Position numbers and translations under genes: made by a program. Below the pieces are notes generated by a model. That model ran no database searches, was not told the origin of the DNA, and saw only the letters and a list, made by a program, of their open reading frames with translations. Positions 56,998 through 64,000 of a stretch of DNA of 64,000 nucleotides are shown piece after piece. This DNA comes from Nocardia africana NBRC 100379 (lineage in GTDB: Bacteria > Actinomycetota > Actinomycetes > Mycobacteriales > Mycobacteriaceae), in assembly GCF_001612635.1 (NCBI RefSeq), contig NZ_BDAV01000011.1, positions 310,001 to 374,000 of the forward strand, written 5' to 3'. Numbering within the stretch: the stretch's first letter is position 1; every line of letters starts with the position of its first letter.

Positions 56998-58059
56998 ATG
57001 GCCGAGACGTACACCATCTCGATCGAGCCCCTCGAGCGGGAAGTTCGATGCCGATCCGACCAGAACATTCTGGATGCGTGCCTGCGCCAGGGCGTCTGGC
57101 TGCCGCATGCATGCACGCACGGCACCTGTTCGACGTGCAAAGTCCAGGTGCTCGACGGCCACGTCGAGCACAACGACGCGTCCACCTACGCGCTGATGGA
57201 TTTCGAACGCGGTGGGGGCAAGGCGTTGATCTGTACCGCGACTCCACGGTCGGATGTGACCATCGAGGCCGATGTCGAAGTGGAGGAAGGCGTCGAGTTC
57301 CATCCGATCGGCGACTACACCGGCACGGTGGTGGAGATGGCCGATATCGCGCGCGGCACGCGGCGGCTGCTGATCGACCTGGATCGTGAGATGGCGTTCA
57401 ATGCCGGTCAGTACGTGCAGGTTTCGGTTCCGGGCAAGGGCGTAACCCGCTGCTGGTCGATGGCGAATCCGCCCGGGCAACCCGGACGTATCGAACTTCA
57501 GATTCGGAACACGCCCGGTGGGCTCGCGACCGAAGGCTGGGTCTTCGACACCCTGGCCGTCGGTGATTCGGTTCGGCTCGCCGGGCCCTATGGGCGTTTC
57601 TTCCTCCGGGAAGCGAACCTGAAGCCGGCGATTCTCATCGGCGGCGGCACGGGTCTGGCACCACTGAAATCCATTATCCGGCACGTCCTCGAGTCGGGCT
57701 TGCCGCAGCGCCTGTACCTGTATCACGGTGCGCGCACCGAGGCCGATCTCTACGATGTCGAGTTCTTCCGCGAGCTCGAGCGGAGTTTCACAGCGCAGTT
57801 CACCTACCGGCCGTGCTTGTCAGAGCAGGCCGTCGAGGGATTCGCGCACGGCTTGGTGACCGACGTCGTCGGTAGCGATTTCCCGACCTGCCGCGGACAT
57901 GTCGCCTATCTGTGCGGTCCACCTCCCATGGTGGACGCGGCGGTCAAGACGCTGATGGGCAAGCGCCTGTTTCCGCGCGACATCTTCCGCGAGGAATTCC
58001 TCGATGCGTCGGACAAGGCGACCGGCGGCCTCCGCAGCCCGCTGCTGAAGACGTCGTAA
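56998..58059 (+). CDS. dmpP: Phenol hydroxylase reductase (P5, DmpP-like)
   Basis: The protein has 353 residues from the ATG at 56998 (AGGA eight bases upstream; the ATG at 56977 lacks a site). An N-terminal ferredoxin domain has C39, C44, C47 and C79. An FAD domain has RCWSMANPP at about 151-159, and the NAD(P)H domain has ILIGGGTGLAPLKS near 212-225 and the C-terminal CGPPPMVDAAV. It passes electrons from NADH to the diiron hydroxylase. Gene order N-O-Q-B-P differs from classical N-O-P-Q-B. Confidence 0.93.
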   Translation: MAETYTISIEPLEREVRCRSDQNILDACLRQGVWLPHACTHGTCSTCKVQVLDGHVEHNDASTYALMDFERGGGKALICTATPRSDVTIEADVEVEEGVEFHPIGDYTGTVVEMADIARGTRRLLIDLDREMAFNAGQYVQVSVPGKGVTRCWSMANPPGQPGRIELQIRNTPGGLATEGWVFDTLAVGDSVRLAGPYGRFFLREANLKPAILIGGGTGLAPLKSIIRHVLESGLPQRLYLYHGARTEADLYDVEFFRELERSFTAQFTYRPCLSEQAVEGFAHGLVTDVVGSDFPTCRGHVAYLCGPPPMVDAAVKTLMGKRLFPRDIFREEFLDASDKATGGLRSPLLKTS

Positions 58060-58081
58060 CCGAACCACGAAAGGACATCGG

Positions 58082-58552
58082 ATGATCACCGAAATCAGCC
58101 AGCGTGACGTCGTCTTCACTCCGTTCATGCTGCGTATTCGCGCGGTCCTGGACAGCGGCACGCTCCCGGAGGGGCGGCGATTCCGGGCCGAGCGCAGCGA
58201 AACCTGCGCGATTGCCGTCGCCGTGGACGAATGGGTGGGATTGCGGGCCTACGCCGAACATATGGTTGCCGAGGCGAACGCTATGCTCGGCCCAGGCGTC
58301 GAACGGATCGAATTGCGCGACGAATACGGGACCGGGGTGCTGGCATTCGAACTGGGGTGGGCGGGCCGTCGTTATCGCCTGTTCGTCCGACAGGAGGACA
58401 GGCACTCCGGTCGTCTGGAAACCGGCGACGATCACAACGGTGTACCGCAGCGGCCGAGCGGTGCGAGCGGCATCGACGACCTCGTCATCGACCTGATCGC
58501 CGGCCCGGCCCGAGCCGGCGGGGACAGCAGCCGCGACACGTCCTCGGTATGA
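58082..58552 (+). CDS. Conserved small protein of unknown function, paralogue B
   Basis: The protein has 156 residues with GAAAGGACATCGG before the ATG. The middle (residues about 55-105) matches paralogue A at 50234-50653: both have VAEANAxLGxG, then an acidic strand and a GxLxFxLG-type strand. The N-terminal half differs, and the C-terminus is polar. No cofactor or membrane motif is seen. It is encoded directly after the P5 reductase, in the last position of the hydroxylase block. It may assist hydroxylase assembly or bind an aromatic ligand, but this is inference. Confidence 0.7.
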   Translation: MITEISQRDVVFTPFMLRIRAVLDSGTLPEGRRFRAERSETCAIAVAVDEWVGLRAYAEHMVAEANAMLGPGVERIELRDEYGTGVLAFELGWAGRRYRLFVRQEDRHSGRLETGDDHNGVPQRPSGASGIDDLVIDLIAGPARAGGDSSRDTSSV

Positions 58553-58649
58553 GTACCGTAAGGCAGCGGCCCGGGGTTCGCCGATCCTGCGACCGCTGCG
58601 CCCGTGCATAGGCTGCACTGTGGCTGTTGGGGATGCGGAAGGGAGTGCG

Positions 58650-60398
58650 ATGCCGACCGTGGTACCGCTCGACGAGTTGGTCGCCGACGAGGGCTATCCC
58701 GGTTGTCGCGATCTCGACGACGGGACCACGCCGTCGCCTGTCGATCCGTATTCACGGTTCCGCGCCGGCGACCAGGACCGGTTCTGGTTCCTGGATTTCC
58801 ACTGGCCACGGGGGCTGACCCCGATGGGATTGATCAGTCTCGCGGACGGCTACGCGCGCGGCGCCCAACACGCCGCACGGGTGCTGCAGTTGCCCTCCGG
58901 CCGCGGCATAACCGTCCGGACCGTCGGCACCCACGCCTATGCCGCGGAGGTGGCGCTGGACCGACCGGGGGAACGAGACGCCCGCGCCAGGGAATTCGCC
59001 CAGCGGCTGCCGGCCTTCGTACAGGATTTCGAGCAGCTCTGGCGCCACCGCTGCGCCGAGATCGACGCCGATTGGGCACGGTTGCGTGACGCCGGCCGAT
59101 CGATCGGATCGCGCGTGGAACTGTCCCGCTATCTGTTGCGAGCGCGGGCTCATCATCGCCGGGCTTGGGAAATCCATTTCGAATTGATGTATCCACTGCT
59201 CGCGAATTACATGGCGTTCTACGGACTGTGTACCGAGCTGAATATCGACCCGGCCGACATCGGGATTTTTCTCGGCGGCCGGGACAACCGGATCACCGCG
59301 ACCGATCGTGAGCTGGGTGCCCTGGCCGGGGCAGCTCGCACGATGGGGCTCGACGATATTTTCGCGACCACCGAACCCGAATCGCTGTCGAAGGTGCTGC
59401 GCGCGGCCGGTGGCCGGGCCGCGACCTGGCTGTCTCGTTTCGATGCGTTCCTGGCGGAATACGGCTGGCGGACCGAGGGCATAGACGACGTCGCACTACC
59501 GAGCTGGACAGAGGATCCGACCTCACCGCTCGGGACGATCAAGACGTTGCTGCAGAAGGCGGAACTGCACGATTTCGATGCCGCACGGACGGCGTCGGTC
59601 GCGGCACGCGACGCTGCCCTCGACGCCGCCCGTTCCCGGCTGACCCGCGAGGAGCAGCGTGCCTTCGATGCCGGTCTCGCGTCCTGCCGCCGGGCGAATT
59701 TCGCTTGGTGGAACGAAGAGCACGATTACTACATCGACTTGCGCGCCGCGCTGCCACTGCGGAGTGGCGTCCTGATCGCGGCCCAGCAGTTGGGGGCGGA
59801 TCGGCCCGACGATGTGCTGTATCTGTTCTGGCCCGAGCTGATGTCGGTTCTGGACGGTCATACCCCGTGGCAGTCGCTCACGGCGTTGATCGGCGAGCGG
59901 CGCGACTATTTCGAACACTGGCGCACGCGCCGCGCGAGCCTGCCGAAAGTGATCGGCACCGTGCCCGTGTCGGTGAACGATCCGATCCTGCTGGAGGTCT
60001 TCGGAATCAACCGCCACTTTCTCCGCGCGGTCGGCGGTAATGGTGCAGCCGTGTCGACAACCACGCTGCGCGGTGTGCGCGCGGCCGGCGGTGTAGCTCG
60101 CGGGATCGCGCGGGTTTTCACCAACGCCGACGATCTGCATCGGATCCGCCCGGGAGATGTGCTGGTCTGCGAATCGACCTCACCCAACTGGACTCCCGCC
60201 TTCGCGAAGATCGCCGGATGTGTGTGCGACGGCGGCGGACCGCTGTCGCATGCGGCGATCGTCGGCCGGGAGTACGCGGTGCCGACGGTCACCGCCGTGG
60301 GTGTGGCGACAACGGTCATTCGCGACGGCGACGATATCGAGGTCGATGGGACGAACGGAACCGTCACGGTCTATCTGCGCTGCGAGACGACCCGGTGA
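58650..60398 (+). CDS. PEP-utilising swivel-domain protein, PpsA (phenylphosphate synthase large subunit)-like
   Basis: The protein has 582 residues from the ATG at 58650 with AAGGGAG upstream. The C-terminus carries the phosphohistidine swivel motif CDGGGPLSHAAIVGREYAVPTV, with the phosphorylatable histidine near residue 536. The N-terminal ~440 residues are mostly helical and lack the TIM-barrel PEP-binding domain of PEP synthase. Phenylphosphate synthase has this layout: PpsA of about 70 kDa with the swivel and PpsB of about 40 kDa with the ATP-grasp. CreH/CreI-type enzymes phosphorylating p-cresol also use split PEP-synthase-like proteins. With the phenol hydroxylase nearby it probably phosphorylates a phenol. 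Confidence 0.78.
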   Translation: MPTVVPLDELVADEGYPGCRDLDDGTTPSPVDPYSRFRAGDQDRFWFLDFHWPRGLTPMGLISLADGYARGAQHAARVLQLPSGRGITVRTVGTHAYAAEVALDRPGERDARAREFAQRLPAFVQDFEQLWRHRCAEIDADWARLRDAGRSIGSRVELSRYLLRARAHHRRAWEIHFELMYPLLANYMAFYGLCTELNIDPADIGIFLGGRDNRITATDRELGALAGAARTMGLDDIFATTEPESLSKVLRAAGGRAATWLSRFDAFLAEYGWRTEGIDDVALPSWTEDPTSPLGTIKTLLQKAELHDFDAARTASVAARDAALDAARSRLTREEQRAFDAGLASCRRANFAWWNEEHDYYIDLRAALPLRSGVLIAAQQLGADRPDDVLYLFWPELMSVLDGHTPWQSLTALIGERRDYFEHWRTRRASLPKVIGTVPVSVNDPILLEVFGINRHFLRAVGGNGAAVSTTTLRGVRAAGGVARGIARVFTNADDLHRIRPGDVLVCESTSPNWTPAFAKIAGCVCDGGGPLSHAAIVGREYAVPTVTAVGVATTVIRDGDDIEVDGTNGTVTVYLRCETTR

Positions 60399-61450
60399 AC
60401 GTCATGGCCGAGCACATCGTGTGGCTGGATCGCCTCGACGCGTCGACGGCGACGACAGTCGCGGGGCCGAAGGCCGGGCGGCTCGCCGAACTTGCCGCCA
60501 TCGGTCTCAGAGTGCCCCGGGGCTTCGCCGTCACGGCCGACTGCTACCGCCGATTCTGCGCGGAATCGGAACTCGACGCCTTCGTGAGCGAACAACTCGC
60601 CACGCTCTCCGATGTGCGGGACTGTGCGCGGGTGGCGGACGTGATCGGCACCGAATTCGCGCGGCGGCCGATGGCCGACGCCATCGAGTCGGCGATCACC
60701 GATGCCTACGCAGAACTGAACTTCCGCTGTCTCGAGGTCAATCAACCTGTCGCCGTGCGCAGTTCGGCGATCGGCGAGGACGGCGGACACACCAGTTTCG
60801 CGGGCATGTTCGACAGTTACCTCGGCGTATCGGGCACGGAACGAGTCCTCGGCGCTGTGCGCAGATGCTGGGCGAGCCTGTTCTCGGCGCGTGCCCTGTC
60901 GTATCGGCTGGGGCGGGGCGTATCGGCCGCGGATATGCCGATGGCCGTTGCTGTGCTCGAGCTCGTCTCGGCGCGCGCCTCGGGTGTCGCGTTCTCGATC
61001 CATCCGGTGACCGGGCGCCGCGATCGGATCGTGCTGGAAAGCACATGGGGGTACGGCGAGACGGTGGTCCGGGGTGCGGTGACACCGGACCACATCGAAG
61101 TCGGCAGGACCGATCGGCGCATGCTGGCCTACGAGATCGCGGACAAGAACGTGGTCGCCGCGTTCGACTACGCCCGCGGGGAGGTCGTGGACACCGTGAT
61201 GCCCGCTCGGTTCCGCCGCGCTGCCAGTGTCGACGAGGACCACATCGCCGCGGTCGTGGACGCGGTGTGCGCTATCGAGGAGTACTTCGGCTACCCCGTC
61301 GACGTGGAGTGGGTGATCGAGCGCTCCCGGTGTCCCGGGGAACCGGTGACGATCGTGCAGGCACGTCCGGTGACCAGAACGGCCGAGCCCGCAATCGTCT
61401 GGGACCTTGCCGAATACGCGTACCGCTATGCCTTCGGCGGCTCATCGTGA
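60395..61450 (+). CDS. PPDK N-terminal ATP-binding domain protein, PpsB-like
   Basis: The protein has 351 residues from a GTG overlapping the preceding stop; the ATG at 60404 is a slightly shorter alternative. The ATP-grasp of PEP synthase/PPDK is recognisable: GPKAGRLAELAAIGLRVPRGFAVTADCYRRF, VRSSAIGEDGGHTSFAGMFDSYLGV, GVAFSIHPVTGRRDRIVLESTWGYGETVV, and EEYFGYPVDVEWVIERSRCPGEPVTIVQARPVT. It would transfer the beta-phosphoryl group of ATP to the histidine of the swivel protein encoded upstream. Size (~38 kDa) matches PpsB. No PpsC-like CBS subunit gene is seen. Confidence 0.8.
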   Translation: MNVMAEHIVWLDRLDASTATTVAGPKAGRLAELAAIGLRVPRGFAVTADCYRRFCAESELDAFVSEQLATLSDVRDCARVADVIGTEFARRPMADAIESAITDAYAELNFRCLEVNQPVAVRSSAIGEDGGHTSFAGMFDSYLGVSGTERVLGAVRRCWASLFSARALSYRLGRGVSAADMPMAVAVLELVSARASGVAFSIHPVTGRRDRIVLESTWGYGETVVRGAVTPDHIEVGRTDRRMLAYEIADKNVVAAFDYARGEVVDTVMPARFRRAASVDEDHIAAVVDAVCAIEEYFGYPVDVEWVIERSRCPGEPVTIVQARPVTRTAEPAIVWDLAEYAYRYAFGGSS

Positions 61451-62121
61451 CTGCGTGCGCGTTGATCCTCGACTTCGGCGGCCCGATCCTCGTCACGCCG
61501 TTCGAAGTCCTGCGGCGCTTCGAACGGCGGCGCGGACTGGAATCGGGCACCTTCGAGTGGACCGGGCCATTCGACCCGGACCGTGATCCACTGTGGCGCC
61601 GAGTGGTGGCGGCCGAGATCGACCAGCCCGCCTATTGGGCGGCGCGGGCGGCCGATGCGGCCGCGATGACAAATATCGGTGAGGGCTCGGGCAACAGCGG
61701 TATTCGCGGTTTGATGGCCGAACTCTACCCATGTACCGACATCGACTCGGCGATCCGGCCGCCGGTCTACGAGACGGTGCGCGCCGCGCGGGCAGCCGGA
61801 CTGCGGACGGCGGTATTGACCAACGATCTCGCCTCGTTCTACAGCGACGAGTGGATCAGCCGGGCTCGGGTGCTCGAAGAATTCGACGTGGTGATCGACG
61901 GCTCGATCGCGGGCGTGTTCAAACCCGATCCGGCCGCCTACCGGCTGACGTTGGAGGCGTTGGAGGTTACCGCCGACCAGGCGCTATTCGTCGACGACCA
62001 TGCGCCCAACGTCGAAGGGGCGCGCGCCATGGGGATGCGGGCCATGCTGTTCGACGTAACCCGGCCGGCGCAGTCGTATCGCGAGATCGGCTGGTCCCTC
62101 GGGCTGGATCCGCGACCCTGA
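61447..62121 (+). CDS. HAD-superfamily hydrolase (phosphatase)
   Basis: The protein has 224 residues from a GTG overlapping the PpsB-like stop. HAD motif I is ALILDFGGPIL (nucleophile aspartate near residue 9), motif II AVLTND, the lysine is in GVFKPDPAAYRL, and motif IV reads ALFVDDHAPNVEGARAMGM. The second aspartate of the usual DxDx motif is replaced by glycine (DFGG), as in several YihX/epoxide-hydrolase N-domain-like members. It is translationally coupled to the phosphotransferase pair, so its probable substrate is the phosphorylated phenol they make. Dephosphorylation would release phenol for the hydroxylase. Confidence 0.78.
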   Translation: MTACALILDFGGPILVTPFEVLRRFERRRGLESGTFEWTGPFDPDRDPLWRRVVAAEIDQPAYWAARAADAAAMTNIGEGSGNSGIRGLMAELYPCTDIDSAIRPPVYETVRAARAAGLRTAVLTNDLASFYSDEWISRARVLEEFDVVIDGSIAGVFKPDPAAYRLTLEALEVTADQALFVDDHAPNVEGARAMGMRAMLFDVTRPAQSYREIGWSLGLDPRP

Positions 62122-62136
62122 CGAGGCCGTACAGCG

Positions 62137-62153
62137 GTTCCGGGGAGCGGAAC
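62137..62153. promoter_or_regulatory. IclR-type operator 4
   Basis: GTTCCG-GGGAG-CGGAAC has the same arms and spacing as operators 1-3. It lies 41 bp before the GlcG-like gene, in the gap after the HAD gene. Confidence 0.6.
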
Positions 62154-62194
62154 AATCGTGGGGCCGCCGCTCGGGTGGCGCTTGACTCGAATAC

Positions 62195-62617
62195 ATGGAC
62201 GACCTGATCGACGCGCGAACCATCGCGCTGGATGCGGCACAGCGCGTCCTGAATGCCGCTGCGGGACAAGCGAAATCACTCGATGTCCGGGTCGCGATCG
62301 CGGTCGCCGACCGGTCCGGACATCTCGTCGCCTACGGCCGGATGGACGGCGCCCCACTGCTGTCGGGGCAGATAGCGCAGGACAAGGCCTACACCGTGGC
62401 GGCATTCGGACTGGCGACCCACGAGTGGTTCGACCTGATCAAGGATGATCCCGCGCTGCTACATGGAATTGTGAAGACGGATCGTCTGATCGTGTTCGGC
62501 GGTGGCGCAGGCATTTACGTGGACGGTGGGCTGGTCGGCGCCGTCGGCGTCTCGGGCGGCAGTGCGGAACAGGATCGCCGCATCGCCGAAGCCGGCGTGG
62601 CGGCGGTCTCGCGGTGA
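62195..62617 (+). CDS. GlcG/HbpS-family (DUF336) protein
   Basis: The protein has 140 residues and begins MDDLIDARTIALDAAQRVLNAA. It has the HbpS/GlcG pattern RVAIAVADRSGHLVAYGRMDGAPLLSGQIAQDKAYTVAAFGLAT and GGAGIYVDGGLVGAVGVSGGSAEQDRRIAEAG. HbpS binds haem in Streptomyces. Members are common in aromatic and glycolate catabolic clusters with no settled function there. An IclR-type palindrome precedes it, which puts it in the same regulon as the hydroxylase operon. Confidence 0.85.
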   Translation: MDDLIDARTIALDAAQRVLNAAAGQAKSLDVRVAIAVADRSGHLVAYGRMDGAPLLSGQIAQDKAYTVAAFGLATHEWFDLIKDDPALLHGIVKTDRLIVFGGGAGIYVDGGLVGAVGVSGGSAEQDRRIAEAGVAAVSR

Positions 62618-62630
62618 TCCTGCGAATCGT

Positions 62631-62647
62631 GTTCCACCAGGGGGAAC
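62631..62647. promoter_or_regulatory. IclR-type operator 5 (imperfect)
   Basis: GTTCC-N7-GGAAC keeps five of six arm bases and the same overall length as operators 1-4. It lies 78 bp before the tautomerase start. Confidence 0.45.
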
Positions 62648-62725
62648 GAGTACCGGCGCCGAGGAGCGGCGTGCCTACCGTCGGAATACCGGCTTGCGCC
62701 TAGACCGTCAGAAGGAGATATCGCT

Positions 62726-62947
62726 GTGCCATTAGTCGAGGTCACCATAACGGAAGGACGTTCGCCCGAACAGATCCGGGCGTTGATTCACGAAGTCACC
62801 GGCGCTGTCGAACGTTCCGTGGACGCGCCTTTGCCCGCCATTCGTGTTGTCGTCCGGGAAGTCGCGACGACGCACTGGGCAGCCGGTGACATCACCATCG
62901 CGGAGCGGCGTGCCTCCGCGCGCGCGGATTCCGCGCGTCCCCACTGA
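62726..62947 (+). CDS. 4-oxalocrotonate tautomerase (DmpI/XylH-like)
   Basis: The protein has 73 residues from a GTG with AGAAGGAGATATCGCT upstream. Proline 2 (MPLVEVTITEGRSPEQIRALIHEVTGAVERSVD) becomes the catalytic N-terminal proline after methionine removal, and IRVVVREV carries the active-site arginine pair region. It is slightly longer than the usual 62 residues, with a basic C-terminal tail. It isomerises 2-hydroxymuconate to 2-oxo-3-hexenedioate. It lies 17 bases before the aldehyde dehydrogenase gene. Confidence 0.87.
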   Translation: MPLVEVTITEGRSPEQIRALIHEVTGAVERSVDAPLPAIRVVVREVATTHWAAGDITIAERRASARADSARPH

Positions 62948-62964
62948 TTCGAACGGAGCGGTTC

Positions 62965-64000
62965 ATGCCTGCGAAGAGCTCATTTGGTCATGTCATCGAC
63001 GGCAAGGAGGTCGACTCCGACGACGGCGCCACCTTCGATACCGTCGACCCCTGGACGCGGGAGCCGTGGGCCGAGGTGGCACTCGGCGGCGCGGCCGAGG
63101 CCGATCGGGCGATCGTCGCCGCGCGCCACGCCTTCGACGAAGGACCGTGGCCCAGAATGGGTTTCGCCGAGCGCGGCGCGATTCTGCACCAGCTCGCCGA
63201 CCTCATGGAGGAGAACTCCCGCGAACTCGGCCTCGCCGATTCCCGGGATATGGGCAAGCCCTTGGCGCAGAGCCAGGGCGTGGATGTGGTTCGCGCAGCG
63301 CACAATTTCCGGTTTTTCGCCGACCATGCTCGCCTGTCCACGGGTGAGCAGCTGCCGATGCCGGGGCACCACATCTACACCCGCTACGAGCCGGCCGGCG
63401 TGGTCGCGGCCATCGCACCGTGGAACTTCCCGCTGATGCTGGAGACGTGGAAGGTCGCGCCCGCGCTGGCGTGGGGTAATACCGTCGTCCTCAAACCCGC
63501 CGAGGACACTCCGGCCTCAGCGACCATCTTGGCGCGCCTGGCGCTCGAGGCGGGTATGCCGCCCGGCGTCCTCAACGTCGTGCACGGGTACGGGCCGGAG
63601 TCGGCCGGACAGGCACTGACCGAGAATCCGGCGGTCGACAGGATCACCTTCACCGGTGAATCCGGCACCGGCAAGATTATCGCCTGCGCCGCGTCGCAGC
63701 ACCTGACCCCGGTCAGCCTGGAGCTCGGCGGTAAGGGCGCGAACATCGTCTTCGACGACGCCGATCTCGACAACGCGGTCGACTGGGCGATCCGGGCCAT
63801 CTACACGAACGCGGGACAGGTGTGCCTCGCCGGTAGTCGGCTCTTCGTGCAGCGCGGCATCCACGACGAATTCGTGTCGCGATTCACCGCCGCTGCCGAG
63901 GCCTTGGTCATCGGTGATCCCAAGGACACGGCGACGCAGTTCGGTCCGCTGGCCTCGAAACAACATTTCGACAAGGTGAGTGCGTACCTCGACCTCGCGC
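62965..64000 (+). CDS. 2-hydroxymuconic semialdehyde dehydrogenase-like aldehyde dehydrogenase (N-terminal part, cut by window edge)
   Basis: An ATG at 62965 (MPAKSSFGHVIDGKEV) with GGAGCGG upstream opens a frame that runs without stop to the end of the window, giving about 345 residues of an expected ~490. ALDH features are IAPWNFPLMLETWKVAPALAWGNTVVLKPAEDTP, FTGESGTGK, the catalytic glutamate in LELGGKGANIVF, and the catalytic cysteine in NAGQVCLAGSRLF. In context it oxidises 2-hydroxymuconate semialdehyde from the catechol dioxygenase, starting the oxalocrotonate branch. The remaining meta-pathway genes (aldolase, acylating acetaldehyde dehydrogenase) are presumably downstream. Confidence 0.88.
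   Translation, partial: MPAKSSFGHVIDGKEVDSDDGATFDTVDPWTREPWAEVALGGAAEADRAIVAARHAFDEGPWPRMGFAERGAILHQLADLMEENSRELGLADSRDMGKPLAQSQGVDVVRAAHNFRFFADHARLSTGEQLPMPGHHIYTRYEPAGVVAAIAPWNFPLMLETWKVAPALAWGNTVVLKPAEDTPASATILARLALEAGMPPGVLNVVHGYGPESAGQALTENPAVDRITFTGESGTGKIIACAASQHLTPVSLELGGKGANIVFDDADLDNAVDWAIRAIYTNAGQVCLAGSRLFVQRGIHDEFVSRFTAAAEALVIGDPKDTATQFGPLASKQHFDKVSAYLDLA

Noticed and set aside
1..64000. CRISPR arrays, tRNA or rRNA genes, transposases, integrases, attachment sites
   Set aside because: I saw no regularly spaced short repeats, no tRNA-like cloverleaf sequences, and no proteins with transposase or integrase motifs.

Overview
The window is high-GC actinobacterial chromosome with strong third-position GC bias. 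Lipoproteins, a DUF3558 lipoprotein, an ECF41/SigJ-type sigma factor, many GTG and TTG starts and the mix of catabolic islands suggest a Nocardia/Rhodococcus-like member of the Mycobacteriales. That placement is an inference from gene content. I see no rRNA, tRNA, insertion sequence, prophage or CRISPR array. Both ends cut genes: an SsuD-like luciferase-family monooxygenase at the left and an aldehyde dehydrogenase at the right.

Left part (1-13 kb). Organosulfur scavenging comes first: the SsuD-like enzyme, two acyl-CoA-dehydrogenase-fold flavoproteins, a sulfonate-type ABC transporter and an orphan MetQ-like lipoprotein. Then follow a copper pair (YcnI and a CopC-CopD fusion), a small secreted protein, and an ECF41 sigma factor beside its likely target, an NDH-2-like FAD oxidoreductase.

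13-25 kb. A class II glutamine amidotransferase, an amphi-Trp protein and a YbdK-type carboxylate-amine ligase precede a tightly overlapping sugar-acid operon. That operon holds a divergent G6PDH-like dehydrogenase, an IlvD/Edd dehydratase, a 2-hydroxyacid dehydrogenase, a KDPG aldolase and a KDG kinase, and reads as a semi-phosphorylative Entner-Doudoroff module. A DUF421 protein and an ArsR/SRPBCC module with two matching palindromic operators follow.

25-38 kb is a magnesium/divalent-metal region. Two divergent Nramp-family permeases carry GDNDAGG in place of the usual DPGN motif. One is translationally coupled to a soluble MgtE_N-CBS protein. Two M-box (ykoK) magnesium riboswitches are identical over 166 bp. 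Each is followed by a short leader ORF with a very strong Shine-Dalgarno and a shared GDSxYPS start. Envelope genes follow (DUF3558, FetB-like, PAP2, COG4705, GPP34, DedA).

38-49 kb holds stress and drug-response gene pairs with visible operators: WYL with VOC, TetR with an MFS pump, MarR with an FAD monooxygenase, and AraC near a metallo-beta-lactamase-fold hydrolase and an MFS pump.

49-64 kb is a phenol (or alkylphenol) meta-cleavage island. An IclR regulator and several GTTCCG-N5-CGGAAC palindromes frame a complete multicomponent phenol hydroxylase (L, M, N, O and P subunits), a ferredoxin, catechol 2,3-dioxygenase, and the 4-oxalocrotonate branch (hydratase, decarboxylase, tautomerase, semialdehyde dehydrogenase). 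Embedded in it are a split PEP-synthase-like pair resembling phenylphosphate synthase PpsA/PpsB, a HAD phosphatase, a GlcG/HbpS protein, and two paralogous small proteins of unknown function that flank the hydroxylase genes. This aerobic pathway with its own phenol-phosphorylation-like module is the most unusual system here. The M-box plus leader-peptide pair is the second.
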